Below are positions 22,792 through 34,211 of a stretch of DNA of 64,000 nt, piece after piece; the first letter of the stretch is position 1; every line of letters starts with the position of its first letter. The notes beneath the pieces are model-generated. The model was not told where the DNA came from and did no database searches. It saw nothing but the letters and a program-made list of their open reading frames with translations. Source of the DNA: Oscheius tipulae (lineage: Eukaryota > Nematoda > Chromadorea > Rhabditida > Rhabditidae); assembly GCA_037178975.1 (NCBI GenBank), contig JASJZH010000004.1, forward strand, positions 8,618,001 through 8,682,000, written 5' to 3'. The position numbers were made by a program, and so were the translations under genes.

Positions 22792-24083
22792 AGAGTTCAC
22801 AGCCACGATTAATGCCTCGACCACCTCTTTCCCATTGTCTATTGTCTCGTCCAGCCCTTCTAGCACATCTAATACATCCAGTGCCTCTAGTGAAGCTCCA
22901 GTCACGACAGGAGAAGCATTTTTGAATACTGTAGAATCGGACCCTCCAACTCTGACAGACGGCCCAGGTGACTTTGACGTGTCTGGCTGGAATCAGTATC
23001 TTGGTCGCTTTCTGGCTCTCGGACAAGAAGAGGATGCAGCAGGAAAGAGGGAGAAGGCGATGTTCCTGTCATATTCGCTCGTTGTTAAACACGCTCAATA
23101 AATGGTCCAGAATCGTAGCCATGATTGATTTTATAACATTTTCTTATTGTCAGTGAGTTCGATTTGTACCGACGGGTAGCATTCGCACTGTCGTCACTTT
23201 TGTGAGAACACCTGGCTGTTGTGGGATTTTCTGCCTTTGCTCCAGTTGTTTTTGCTAGTTTGACTGGGATGCAGTGGTACAGGTGAAGTAGATGGTTGGC
23301 CACTGTAAAGTAGACAAAAAGAGTCAACAAATCGGGATCAGCGCAGTCGCGTTCCACGTTTCAAAAGGTTCAGAAATAGTTCATGCACATTATCACATCC
23401 ATCCGTAAGCCTTGAAGTAGCTGTCTGCCGAAGCATCATGCCCGATGAGTTCACTGATGGCAGCTTGTCGTGTGCTCTTCTGCCGACGGATGATGATTGT
23501 GAGCAGAATCGGTAGGACGACAGCGTAAACGAGATGAAGCTAAAAGAGCAGGTTGCTTGATTCACATCTCTCCACTTACATTCATATAGCCGGTCAGGGT
23601 CAGAACTTTCACGAAATCAGTACCACTGAAAATCTGAGTCATGACCAAACCATTGCCATAGAATGTGGTGAAGAGTATAAAATGAACAACCATCCAGGGT
23701 AACATGAGTCGGAAAACGTAGATGTTCTCAGACTGTTGTTAACGCAGGACCATCACATATGTTCGCCTGAAGAGCTCTTTCACTATCAATGAGTATGTCA
23801 TACCGTTTATCAGTGTTCCTCCTGAAAAAATATGAGGAGAAGGAAGAGATGATTGTAATGACTTCTATCGCAATTATTCCAGCTGTTACGGCTAAAGCGT
23901 CAGAAGCGTTAGCAGATGTCATAGCGGAGCAGTAGGCGGTTTGACCACTGGGAACGACCTTCCGGAAAATGATGCAGGTAACTCCGAGAGCGAGGAGGAA
24001 CTGCAATAAGAATGGATCATAGCAGACCACGGAATTGGTCATAATGAGTTAGAAACTGTTATTTCAAACTGCTAACTCTCTTA

Positions 24084-24618
24084 CAAGGAAAGCCTTTCAA
24101 CTTAAGCTCGACTTTGGCAACGAACAAGGTGCCATTCGATAGCTCTAAACATGGGTGTAACGGGGTATATTGCCGAATTCGCTTAACCCCTCCCTGATCC
24201 GAGATATGACACTTTTAAAAATGGCGCCCCCGTATCATCTCGGCGCTTTGGCTACAGGATCCGACGTGGTATGCTTCGAAGGTCATGGCAGCGTGGTATG
24301 ACGGTGAGCGCGGTGGGCTGGGAAGTAATTACTTGCTGGATCGGATCCACTCAAGTTTTATTCTTTTTTTTTGTCTATTATCTGTGATTATGTGCTTTTG
24401 TTCTTTCATTATGTTTGTTTTTCATAACGCGTAAACTTTTTAGTTTCCACATGAACCCATCTAAAATCCTCGGATTTCTGGTTGGAGAGTTTGGTCTGGA
24501 AAAAGATGCCGAATTAAGTCGAGATGAGCGCCGTCTAGCAAGCCGCTTGAAAGTTATTTTGCAAAGTTCTGTCACCAGCTCCATGACAATTGAAGAGGAA
24601 GATGAAGGTTAGTGAAGT
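24084..24618 (+). repeat. Left terminal inverted repeat of the Tc5-like element
   Basis: About 535 bp. It runs from the terminus through the promoter region and the whole first transposase exon to the start of its intron. It pairs with 26284-26710 reversed. Matching landmarks are CGAATTCGGCAATATACCCC (reversed), CCACCGCGCTCACCGTCATA (reversed) and the ATG region CCACATGAACCCATC. Confidence 0.8.
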
Positions 24619-26111
24619 GTTGGCGAAACTTTATTTTGTAGAGCTAAACATCTCTGAAGGATCCGATGATGAATACTGCATAGAGGACGAAGGGACTCGT
24701 ATGCCCCTTAAATCCATTTGAAGATTCTTCTGGAACTGTCAGGTTTTCTGACAAGTACCGAAGGATTGACGATGTCCGATCGGCTATTGCTTCAGAAGCT
24801 ACGACAGTTCGAAGCGGCAGGTACGAGTACTTGTTTGTCAATAAATCAGTTCAGATCTCGTGAAAGAAGACCGGAGAAAGGTTTTGGGTTTGCTGTCAGT
24901 CGAACTGTCTAATTGGGTCAAAGAGTAATCTCCAAAGGCATTTCTCTTCACGACATTGACCTCAAGCAAAAGAGCATCCTATTGAACTTGACGAAGTATC
25001 ATCTGCCCAACTTCACCGCGTCCGACTCCTGGCTAGACTCTTTGAAAAAGGTTAGATTTCCTGAAATATGTTTTACGTTTTTTAGAAACATATGTGAGTC
25101 GAAGAGTTACCAAGTTCGTTAGCCGTGTTTCCTTCCGTAACTCTGCAGCGATCAAGGCCGCAGCTGATTCCTTTGTGGCTAAAGTTCGAAATGATATTGT
25201 CGCCGCTAATTATATGCTGGATCACATCTGGAATGCTGACCAATCCGGATTCACCAAGGAACTCACGACTGCTAGAACTCTCGACATCAAAGGCAAGAGG
25301 AGTGTGGAACGCATCGTACAGACAGCTTCTGCTCTCACTCACTCTTACACTGTTTTTCCTATGATCAGTTGTAACGGAGTTTTGGGTGAGAAGCTGTATG
25401 TGGTGCTCCAGGAGCCTAATGGATTGTTCCCCAAGTTAGCTATCTTTTTAAAGTTAACAGTCTTTTTTTTATAGAAATGGCATCTTCCAAACCAAAAACC
25501 CAAACCAAAAACCAGACGCACATCATAAACAAGGACATCATGAGGGATTGGTTTGAGAATGTCGTTTTCGACTCTCCTCCAAACAAGATGTTACTGTTGG
25601 TCGATTCATGGCCGTCGTTCAAGGATACGGACCTGATTCATTCCCTCGTTCCACCTGGAATGGACTTTGAGCTACGCCATATCCCTGGCGGAGCCACCTC
25701 TATGATCCAACCACTCGATGTTTATGGTTTTTACCATGTGAAAAAGTTTGTCAAGAGAGTCACAAGGTTTGCTCTGGCAAATCAGATCGATTTCCAAATA
25801 GCAGCAAGGGATAATTTACTCAAGGTCAGTTTTTTCATCAAACAAAGTCATATTTCTTTCAGGTAATCTCTTTGACCCATCGACAGTTCACTCACCACGC
25901 TTTCCATTCATTTTGGCAGTATTGTTGGTATGCGTCGGGCTATCAGGTTCTTCACCCTCCACCTTTCAAAACACCTATTCAAATTTGTTTCCCAACCACC
26001 CCCCAGATCTGTTCGATTCCAAATTGTAAAGGATTTGGTTTCATGCTTTGTCTCTTCTGTGACCAGTATTTTTGTTTCTCGCACTACATTATTCAATATC
26101 ATTGGTGTTAA
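24451..26111 (+). pseudogene. Tc5-like transposase, probably frameshifted
   Basis: The first exon starts MNPSKILGFLVGEFGLEKDA and ends in EEEDEG. Next come FSDKYRRIDDVRSAIASEAT, a CENP-B-like helix-turn-helix (LHDIDLKQKSILLNL, NFTASDSWLDSLKK, SRRVTKFV), the first catalytic Asp in WNADQSGF, the second in LLLVDSWPSF, and a third in PGGATSMIQPLDV. The tail has C-x4-C then LCLFC and CFSH, as in Tc5-type transposases. After VELSNWVKE the frame meets TAA at about 24926, and the homologous continuation VISKGISLHDI lies one base out of register, so a 1-nt indel probably breaks the protein. Other gaps are consistent with short introns at about 24608, 24700, 25050, 25434 and 25826. Confidence 0.75.
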
Positions 26112-26283
26112 AGTGCATTTGTTTACAAAAACAAAATTTTTCCTGTTGAAGTAGTTTAAACTAATTTCCAAAAAAGGAGAATACAGACGTCCACTTGGTG
26201 CCTCTCTAGTCGAATAACTTAAGCCAAAGAGTGTCTGACACTATAAGATGGCTTTATCTGCCTATAGAAAGTGCACTTGGCTA

Positions 26284-26710
26284 ACCTTCATCCTCCTCTT
26301 CAATTGTCATAGAGTTGGATTTTAGATGGGTTCATGTGGAAACTAAAAAGTTTACGCGTTATGAAAAGCAAACATAATGAAAGAACAAAAGCACATAATC
26401 ACAGATAATAGACAAAAAAAAGAGAAAAACTTGAGCGGATCCGATCCAGCAAGCAATTACTTCCCAGCCCACCGCGCTCACCGTCATACCACGCTGCCAT
26501 GATTTTCGGCACCTTCGAAGCTTACCACGTCGGATCCTGTAGTCAAAGCGCCGAGATGATACGGGGGCGCCATTTTTAAAAGTATCATATCTCGGAACAG
26601 GGAGGGGTTAAGCGAATTCGGCAATATACCCCGTTATAAACATGTTTAGTGCTATCGAATGGCACCTTGTTCGTTGCCAAAGTCCAGCTTAAGTTGAAAG
26701 GCTTCCCTTG
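26284..26710 (-). repeat. Right terminal inverted repeat of the Tc5-like element, with internal deletion
   Basis: About 427 bp. It mirrors the left repeat but lacks about 106 bp that corresponds to 24470-24575, the middle of transposase exon 1. It therefore carries a truncated reversed copy of the first exon (ATG region joined to the GACAATTGAAGAGGA segment). Confidence 0.8.
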
Positions 26711-28558
26711 TTAGTTTGATTTGATAAATGTGTAAGATAGTCCCTCAACTATCTCATTTACCAGCCAGTTAATATTTGTTTCGAAAGCCGCCAAATTGAG
26801 CCTTCCTGGTTAGAAAACCCAATATGCATGCCTCATTGTTTGGTTTCAACCAGTGAATATTTTTCACAGACACTGTGTGACTCAAAGTTTTATTTTCAAA
26901 ATGAACACCAATCCCATATTATACCCATTACTTCAAAACAATTGTACACAGTTAATTTGGTGTGAATTAGACACAAGAAGATTAGGACTCACCGAGGCGA
27001 AACAATGTACCACTCCCAGTTTCCATCCAAAATGTCTTTTAAACCTTTTTGTGTTAAAACTCAGTAGGCGATCCACAGCCATGGCAAAATGCAAGAAGGT
27101 AGGCTGACATTGGAGGATAGTTTGAGTGAAGTTGAGGTAGAAACAGAGTTTCTTGTCGACTAGAACAAGGCATGGGCTGGTGGCACTGTAGTACATGACC
27201 CAATGCATACCTCTGATAAAGGCGAGGAGAATTGTGTTGACGATGTAGTTCAGGACATAGAAGGAGACGATTATCTGAAATTAGTACGATGAACCATAAT
27301 TTGGAATTCTTTGACAGGCTTTCACATTTCAGTATTGTGTCGGAAAACTGCACAGACAACCGCATCGTCACACAAAGCTAGTGCGTGTGCTTGGGAAACA
27401 GACGTGTGAATATCAACAGCATTGCTTGAGAAAAGGCATGTTGTTACAATTGGCGACTATTCTTGGCATTTGAGATCAGTAAAAAGGCAGACACAGTAAG
27501 CTAACACTTCTCGGGGCAATACAATGATTTCGCTCGCGTTATCTCATCACCAATGAAACAACGACTGTGTTTAGACAGAGGAATCTAGCAAATACCAAGT
27601 TATAGGTATCCTTAGCTTTTGATAGCGGTTAGCTGAAATCGAGCGCAAGGCAAAGATAAACAGATCAAAGTTTAGCCAGTTACAGTATGGGACGGTTTAA
27701 ATAAGCCGTGTTGCAACGATTCGGAGAAGACGAGTGTTAACCGCAACTATACAATTTACTATGTTTCGCCTAATGGTAGTGGCTCAATTGAAGGCCAGTA
27801 GACAGGGACTATCAACCAATTAGATACAGAAGGGTCTACAAGCTGATGTATACAAAAGACCAAACAAACATCAGCCTACCTTGATAGCCGGTGGCAGCAG
27901 AGTATTGTTGTAGTACCGGAACGCGAACAGTACATTTAATAATAGTCCAACTAGACAAACGCTGACATTGTATAGCAGCATTCCACGAAAACCTTGGTTG
28001 TAGAAAAATGGTTCAGCGTCGGGACAAGATTCCACAGCATAAAACGACATGATTTCTCTGAAAATGGTCAACTTGTTCATCTAAGGTTTACAAACAAGAT
28101 GAACACCCTTGGTCTTTCACTGGCTACTTTATGAAATGGGACTGATTGCGCGCACGATTTTCGAAAAACAGCAAGGTGAAAAACATTTGAAAATTTCGAG
28201 GAATTGTCAGAAACTTTCTTCTAGAATGGGGAAACAGAAAGTGGTTCTGAACTGCGATCAAAGACTCATATTAGTAGGAAATAACACGCTGGCTTCTTTG
28301 TTTTAAGCGGAAATAGAAGAAAAAGATTCCGCCTGGCTTGGTGTGCAAACTGGAAAACGTGATTAATCAAACGAAATGCATCTGGAAAGGTCGACGTGGT
28401 CTGGACTTCAGCGAAAGTCATAAGCATAAAGTGCACTAAAACAATGATGCATCTCTGTGTGACGTTCAGAAGTAATAAAAAGGTGCTGGTAATCCCAAGA
28501 GTTCAAAAAGTACCAAAGTCTTCGTAACTCAGGAGACACTTATTTAGTTCAAATTTCA

Positions 28559-28659
28559 GGCCACAGCTTCGACAACTAGATAGTGCCGTCGTTGTAATCT
28601 CTTTTGGGAGCCACAACTTCGACAGTTAGATGGCGATGTCGTTGTGATCTTACTTTCCA
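28559..28659. repeat. Two tandem 50-bp repeat units upstream of chemoreceptor 3
   Basis: The units begin at 28559 and 28609 (GCCACAGCTTCGACAACTAG and GCCACAACTTCGACAGTTAG), each followed by a CGTTGT[AG]ATCT block. Related single copies occur at 20279-20353 and 53243-53300. Confidence 0.7.
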
Positions 28660-28690
28660 GAGAAGCCTTCATTTTGTTTTCATTTTCGAC

Positions 28691-28701
28691 AACGCGTCAT
28701 A
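28691..28701 (+). promoter_or_regulatory. Shared AACGCGTCATA site upstream of chemoreceptor 3
   Basis: AACGCGTCATA lies 242 nt before the ATG at 28933. The identical 11-mer lies 243 nt before the ATG of chemoreceptor 4 (30311-30321). It could be a conserved transcription-factor site or just retained duplication. Confidence 0.4.
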
Positions 28702-28932
28702 CTTCCAACCCTTCTTTTTATACAGAGGAATCGGTCACTTTTGTAGAAATCTAACCGAGCAGAATCGTTCTATTAACTACCTGCGTGGGCTGCGGAAATT
28801 CAGATTCAAGCACAACTTTTTGATTCCTTAGAGCTCTCTTTTTTATAACTTCTCAAGAACCTACGCAAATTTTCTTTTTTGGTCATAAACAATTAGGCGA
28901 ATCACACGATTGGCCAACTTCGGGAAGAAGCA

Positions 28933-30070
28933 ATGGCCGTCAGTATCTCTGTCTGTTCAGATGGAGCCATATTTTTCGGTAATGGCCCCTTCAAAAGGAT
29001 GCTACTGTTCAATGTATCCGCTTCAGTTGTCGGTACTCTACTAAATATAGCTTTTGCTGCTAAATATTACAGGAACTCATTGTTGCCTCCGACCATCAAG
29101 GTTCTCAGTCCTTGCTAATTATTTAAACAATTTCAGCTCATTGTATGCGTCTATATCATCTGCAAAATAGCCGAAACCATTCTCTTCGCTGGTATCCGCG
29201 GCTCACACTTTATCATGCACTCTATGGTATCCAATTCTTGCGATATTCTCGTCGAGAAGAGGCTCTGTCTCTACCTCAACTTCTTTCAAAGCGCCTTCCT
29301 CTGTCTTCCGACTTTTCTTCACTTCGCTATGGCAATTGAACGACTCGTTGCCTATAGGAATTCGATCAGACACAAGACAAACGGTGTGAAAACCTCCGTG
29401 TTCCTCTGTTTTGTATCGGTCAAAAGTCTTGAAAGCTATGGTGATTTGACTATTTAGATTTTTCTATCCCTGTCCGGTGCCGCCTATGTCTTCCATCGTT
29501 TTGAACCCATCGGAAAGACAGCATTTTGTTCCATAATGACACCCTCTACAACTACAGATTCCGTTACAGTAGCGATTGGTCTTCTCTGCCTAGAGTTTCT
29601 GTCAATATCAACGTCTTTCTGCGTCCACCACTGGCGGAAAAGGACCGAAAAGAGGTAAGAATAAGTCTTTTCCCAAAGTTACAAATTTCAGCAAGACAAT
29701 ATTCGTCATGGCTCAACGCTACGGTCAGAATGAGAACATTTACGTGTTTCGACTCATGCTTCCATGGGTAGTTCTCCATTTCGTACTCTCTTCATTGTTC
29801 TATGCCGCTGTAATCCTGATTGTCCGATCCTACGATTTGAGGACAGAGTTTGTGGAACTAATAACGGTCAGCGGATACCTGAGTGTAGGTATTGTTATCA
29901 CTTTGTTTGGAAAATGTACTTAGATTACCCCGTACTATTCGGTCATCGTCCCGATTCTGTTGACTGTTATTCTTCAAAAACAGAAGACTAGAAGACAGAC
30001 ATCAATTAGCAATCTCGTGGCACAAGATGCTTCAGCTGACAATTACTTCAAGAGCTATGGGTGGACTTAA
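28933..30070 (+). CDS. Chemoreceptor 3: Sra-superfamily-like 7TM GPCR
   Basis: Five exons. Exon 1 starts MAVSISVCSDGAIFFGNGPF and ends PPTIK. Exon 2 (29137-29427) has LIVCVYIICKIAETILFAGI, NSCDILVEKRLCLYLNFF and FAMAIERLVAYR. Exon 3 has FCSIMTPSTTTDS and ends RKRTEKR. Exon 4 has VMAQRYGQNENIYVFRLMLP. The last exon has ITPYYSVIVPILLTVI and ends DNYFKSYGWT with TAA at 30068-30070. It is the closest paralogue of chemoreceptor 4 downstream. It is likely a sensory-neuron chemoreceptor; the ligand is unknown. The frame is intact throughout. Confidence 0.85.
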
Positions 30071-30310
30071 ATGAAGTTTTGAAGAGAGTTCTCGTTGATA
30101 TTTGATTTTTATTCCCTGGCACCCGTTGCGCTGGTAAAACATCGTTTATGAGTCTGTCCAGGCGAATCATGGCAGAATAGTCCTACTCTAATTCTCACGT
30201 TCCAATGCTTTGCTTTAATCTGTTTCTTGAACTCCCGGACAACCCCGTACTAATGGAATTGGACTTCAGCGACTGTTTGCTCCCATTAGGCTTATTGTTT
30301 TTGATAATGC

Positions 30311-30321
30311 AACGCGTCATA
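30311..30321 (+). promoter_or_regulatory. Shared AACGCGTCATA site upstream of chemoreceptor 4
   Basis: Identical to the site at 28691-28701 and at the same distance (243 nt) from its ATG. Confidence 0.4.
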
Positions 30322-30553
30322 TGCTCTATACACTTTCTTTGAAGCTGCCCAATCAGTAAGTTTGAATAAAGCTGACGGAGCAGAAATTATGTATTTTTCA
30401 GCCTCGTGCTCCGGGAAGTTCACATTCAAACTTCGTGAGCCGTTAGAGACTCAAACTTATCGAATCAGCATCTACTTTCTTGCTTATACCTTCCATTACC
30501 AATCATTCATCAACTGCAACGAGGAATTCAGGTGCGGAAGTTGCTTAAGTCAC

Positions 30554-32058
30554 ATGGAGGAAGATCTTATCAATCCGAGTAGTCTTTTTGACTGTCCTGA
30601 TGCTGAACAGTTCTATGTCAGTGAATCGTTCAGAGCGATGCTGCTGCACAATGTTGTAGTATCACTTGTTGGTATCCTACTGAACGTACTATTCGCCGCT
30701 AACTATTACAATAACACCCTGCTGCCTTCCACCATTAAGGTGAGTAGAAAGGGGGAGTCCTCGATACTACAGACTAACATATAGAGTCATTACTTCCATG
30801 GAAGAAAATTAACAGGGAGCCTTTTGGGCCTTGCAACCGTGACGCTCCTCCGCAACGATCGGTATCGCAAGACTCCGCAGAAGCTTGACTCACAAAGCTC
30901 TCCAAGGATCTTTGCCGTTGATTCGGATAGAAACTTTACCTTTAACCCTTTGGGTTTGAGTTGTGATTCCTAGTTTTGTCACAAAAACTTAGCAGTTACA
31001 CCTGACAGCAAACGTGAATAGTCAAACCCAACTCGCTAATGACGAGCCTTGACAACAGTCAGAAAGCTTGGTAAGACCCTAATTTCTAATTTGCTATTAC
31101 TCTGGCTTCATTTGACCCATTTCAGCTAATTGTATCCGTCTACATCATCGGCAAAATAATCGAGACTTTCCTTTTTGCCGGAATCCGTGGGCACCACCTA
31201 ATTTTGCACTACTTGGCTTCCACTTCTTGTGATATTCTCGTCCAGAAGAGGCTGTGTCTCTATCTAAACTACTTTCAAAGCGTCTTCCTCGGTCTTCCAA
31301 CTTTCCTTCACTTCTCGATGGCTATTGAACGACTGATCGCCTTTAGGAACTCGGTCAAAAACAAGACTGGTGGTGTGAAAACCTCAGTGTTTCTTTGCAT
31401 ATCCGCGGTAAGAACGTCAATGCTTCTATTACTGTTTACCTTCAGTCTCTTCTGTGCTTAGCAGGCGCTTGGTATGCCTTCAGTCGCTTCGATACTGTCG
31501 GAGAGACAGCCTATTGCTCCATGCTAACACCGTCGAACACTTCCGATGCTATTAGAGTAGCTAGTGGTCTTCTCGTCGTGGAAGTTTTGTCCATTTCAAC
31601 CTTTTTCCTAACCTACCGTCTGCGGAAAAAGAATGAAATGCAGTTAGTTTAGGAATTCAACGAAACCTTACATCTTTCAGCAGAAAAACATACATAATGG
31701 CTCAACGCTACGGCCAAAATGAGAACAGCTATGTGTTTCGACTCATGCTTCCATGGGTAGTCCTACATTTTGTGCTTTCCGCATTGTTCTACGTTGGTAC
31801 CATCTTAGTTGTACGGCTCTACGACCTGAAGACACAGTTTGTAGACATGATGACGATCAGTGGATACTGTAACGTGAGTCCTGTATACGTATTTAAAAAT
31901 TCTGAATTTAGATTACTCCCTCTTATTCAGTCATCGTTCCAGTTCTGTTGACTGGGATCCTTTGGAAACAAAAGAAGTGGAGACAGACGTCTATCACCAA
32001 TCTCGTGGCACAAGAAGCTTCGGGGGACAACTATTTCCAAAACTATGGGTGGAAGTAA
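30554..32058 (+). CDS. Chemoreceptor 4: Sra-superfamily-like 7TM GPCR
   Basis: The start is placed at ATG 30554 (MEEDLINPSSLFDCPDAEQF) because it matches the length of paralogue N termini; the frame is open further upstream. Exon 2 (31126-31408) has LIVSVYIIGKIIETFLFAGI, TSCDILVQKRLCLYLNYF and FSMAIERLIAFR. Exon 3 has GETAYCSMLTPSNTSD. Exon 4 has IMAQRYGQNENSYVFRLMLP. The last exon has ITPSYSVIVPVLLTGI and ends DNYFQNYGWK with TAA at 32056-32058, overlapping an AATAAA signal. Intron 1 (30740-31125) is longer than usual. The frame is intact. Confidence 0.85.
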
Positions 32059-32597
32059 ATAAAGTGTTTGAGACATTACGGATTGATAGTATAGTCTTTT
32101 TTCTTAGGCCTCTAGTACCATGTCAGACATGACCTTGAGAATATGTCGTTTGATCTGACTTCATTCACGCTTAGACGGTAGAACAGCAAAGAGTCAAAAC
32201 TTGGGGAGCTCACACAGCCGCAGACTGTTCTTTGAAACTCGTTTACATATGCTTTAATACTCATAAACAGTTTGCTGATGATTAGAACTCACTGAGCGTT
32301 TATAAAAGAATTCAAAAAACAAAATTATCCACCGGAAATTGTCAATCGTTCATTCAGAAATATGTGCTTTTCTATGGATTGGAATGTCTCTTCTATCAGG
32401 AACTAACACTTTCTCACACTCTATTTCCCACGACTGCTCCTGCTATTGAAAACAATCGCCAGAGCGTCTCAACGGCATATATTGACATTTGTTTCTTGTC
32501 TATCTATAGATTCCCCTCGTGTCTCTTGAATTCATTGCGCATCATAACATTATACTATCCGAGGTTGTAGTCAGCATCAAACAATCTATCGGCTGAG

Positions 32598-34211
32598 ATG
32601 GAGACTACGGCGTGTCCAGAAGTTACTCCATTCTTTGAGAGCCAATCGCTTCGGTGGCTGCTCATCTACAATGTTTCTACGTCTGCAATTGCAATTATTT
32701 TGAATGTAATCTTTGCAATTCGGTACCACAAGAACACTCTTCTTCCACCGACAATTAAGGTAATTCTTTTTCACTACGTTTCGTGTAGGAGACTACTACT
32801 GCGTTGCGTATTCCTTTTAACACCACGGGCTTTTGCAAAAAAAAAATAAATTGTAGAAAGTTAAGAGCAAGGTTGCACCTATTGCAAATGACAGGTGGTT
32901 TGCATTGTCTTTATTTTTTTTGGAGTTATAATAGAAGGTTGTAGAGCAGATCAAAAGCTACGTCAAACCTTGGTTTTACGCGTCGACGAGTTTTCTGACC
33001 TCGCTACTCGCCCAGTATGCGCCTAGATAGTATGGACACTCCAGGGAAGAAGAAGTTTCAAACGATTCTTACAGATAATAGCCATTGCCTACGTATTGAG
33101 CAAGATTGTGGAAACGATGCTGTTCGGGAGTGTTCGAGGACTCCATCTAATCATGTACACCACAGCAACTACACCCTGTGATATCCTCGTATCAAAGAGA
33201 ATTTGTTTGGTCACGGGTTTCACTCAAAATCTTCTCGTATCCAATCCCACCTTTCTACACTTGGCAATGGCTATAGAGCGAGTCATTGCGTTTTGCTATG
33301 CCAAGAAGAATAGGACAGCAGGAGTTTTTGTGAGCTACCTACTGATATTCCTGGCAGTAAGTTTGCTTCTCTTCAAGAGAGAATAGTGTATGTTTTGAAT
33401 GCTTGTGCTATGTTAACTTAATTGATGTATATATTATGGGTTGTGGGAAGCGTCTACTGTTGTAAATAGTTAGGGCAACCGCTACGTTTTGGGTGCAGTG
33501 GATACTTTCTTACTTTGTGTGTAGTATTTCCCTAACTGTAAGTGGACGCACTTGTTACTAGACGTTTCCAGTTCCTATCCGCCACATCAACATCACTTTA
33601 CGGATTCCATAAAGCTGTTCCCGAGGGAAAACTTCCATTTTGCTCCGTATTGTCTCCCGCCACCACCTGGGACACTATCACAGCTCTTGCTTTCTATGTC
33701 GGGATCGAGGTTTTGTCTATTGGTATTTCCGTCCTTACATATTTTGTGAGAAGGAGGCGAGAGAAACGGTTTGTACACTTTTCAAACAAACATGGTTTCA
33801 ATTAAGAAGAACCTACGATATGGGTCAACGCTACAGAAAGAGTGAGAACAGTTATGTTTTTTGTTTGATGTTGCCCTGGATGCTTCTCCACTTTACTTTC
33901 TTTATTATGTTTTACTCAGTCGTAATCACCGTTATGTATTTCTACGACCTGGAGACGCACTATATTACTTTGCTGATCTTGTTTGGCTATGTCAATGTAA
34001 ATTTTTGAAGCTGCAAAGAGAAGACTACAGTTTGAAAGCCGACGAATGATCTATAACTTTTCAGGTTCACCCAATTTACAGCACCATTCTACCCATCTTC
34101 TTGGCATGTATTATCTGGAAACAACGTAGTAAGAGACACTCGGCCATCAACAATATGCTTATCCAAGACACCTCAGCAGGAGCATATTTTAAAACTTATG
34201 GTTGGTCGTGA
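32598..34211 (+). CDS. Chemoreceptor 5: Sra-superfamily-like 7TM GPCR
   Basis: Exon 1 starts METTACPEVTPFFESQSLRW and ends PPTIK. Exon 2 (from about 33075) has IIAIAYVLSKIVETMLFGSV, TPCDILVSKRICLVTGF and LAMAIERVIAF. Exon 3 has EGKLPFCSVLSPATTWD and ends RRREKR. Exon 4 has RRTYDMGQRYRKSENSYVF and LMLPWMLLHF. The last exon has VHPIYSTILPIFLACII and ends GAYFKTYGWS with TGA at 34209-34211, next to AATAAA. Exon 4 resembles chemoreceptor 1 (minus strand) more than its plus-strand neighbours. The frame is intact. Confidence 0.85.

Larger units (their letters stand above)
24084..26710 (+). mobile_element. Tc5-like DNA transposon, 2.63 kb
   Basis: The termini are CAAGGAAAGCC (24084) and GGCTTCCCTTG (ending 26710), like the Tc5 terminus. 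A TTA duplication flanks them (24081-24083 and 26711-26713). The outer C and G reconstruct the target CTTAG, the CTNAG site used by Tc5. Terminal inverted repeats are several hundred bp long. The element carries a plus-strand transposase with CENP-B-type HTH, DDE and a Cys-rich tail, opposite in strand to the host receptor gene. Confidence 0.9.
23393..28050 (-). pseudogene. Chemoreceptor 2: Sra-superfamily-like 7TM GPCR with nonsense codon and transposon in an intron
   Basis: Exon 1 (from ATG 28050) has ESCPDAEPFFYNQGFRGMLL and ends PPAIK. Exon 2 (about 27270-26993) has FYVLNYIVNTILLAFIRGMH, SPCLVLVDKKLC (Asp of the usual CDILV replaced) and FAMAVDRLLSF. Exon 3 (24002-about 23798) has SGQTAYCSAMTSANASD and ends NTDKR. 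Exon 4 has RRTYVMVLR, then TAA (23741-23739) exactly where paralogues have Tyr (AQRYGQNEN), then QQSENIYVFRLMLPW in the same frame. The last exon ends DSYFKAYGWM and TGA at 23395-23393. The 2990-bp intron 26992-24003 holds a Tc5-like element. All splice junctions remain plausible, so the nonsense codon is the only clear lesion. Confidence 0.75.
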
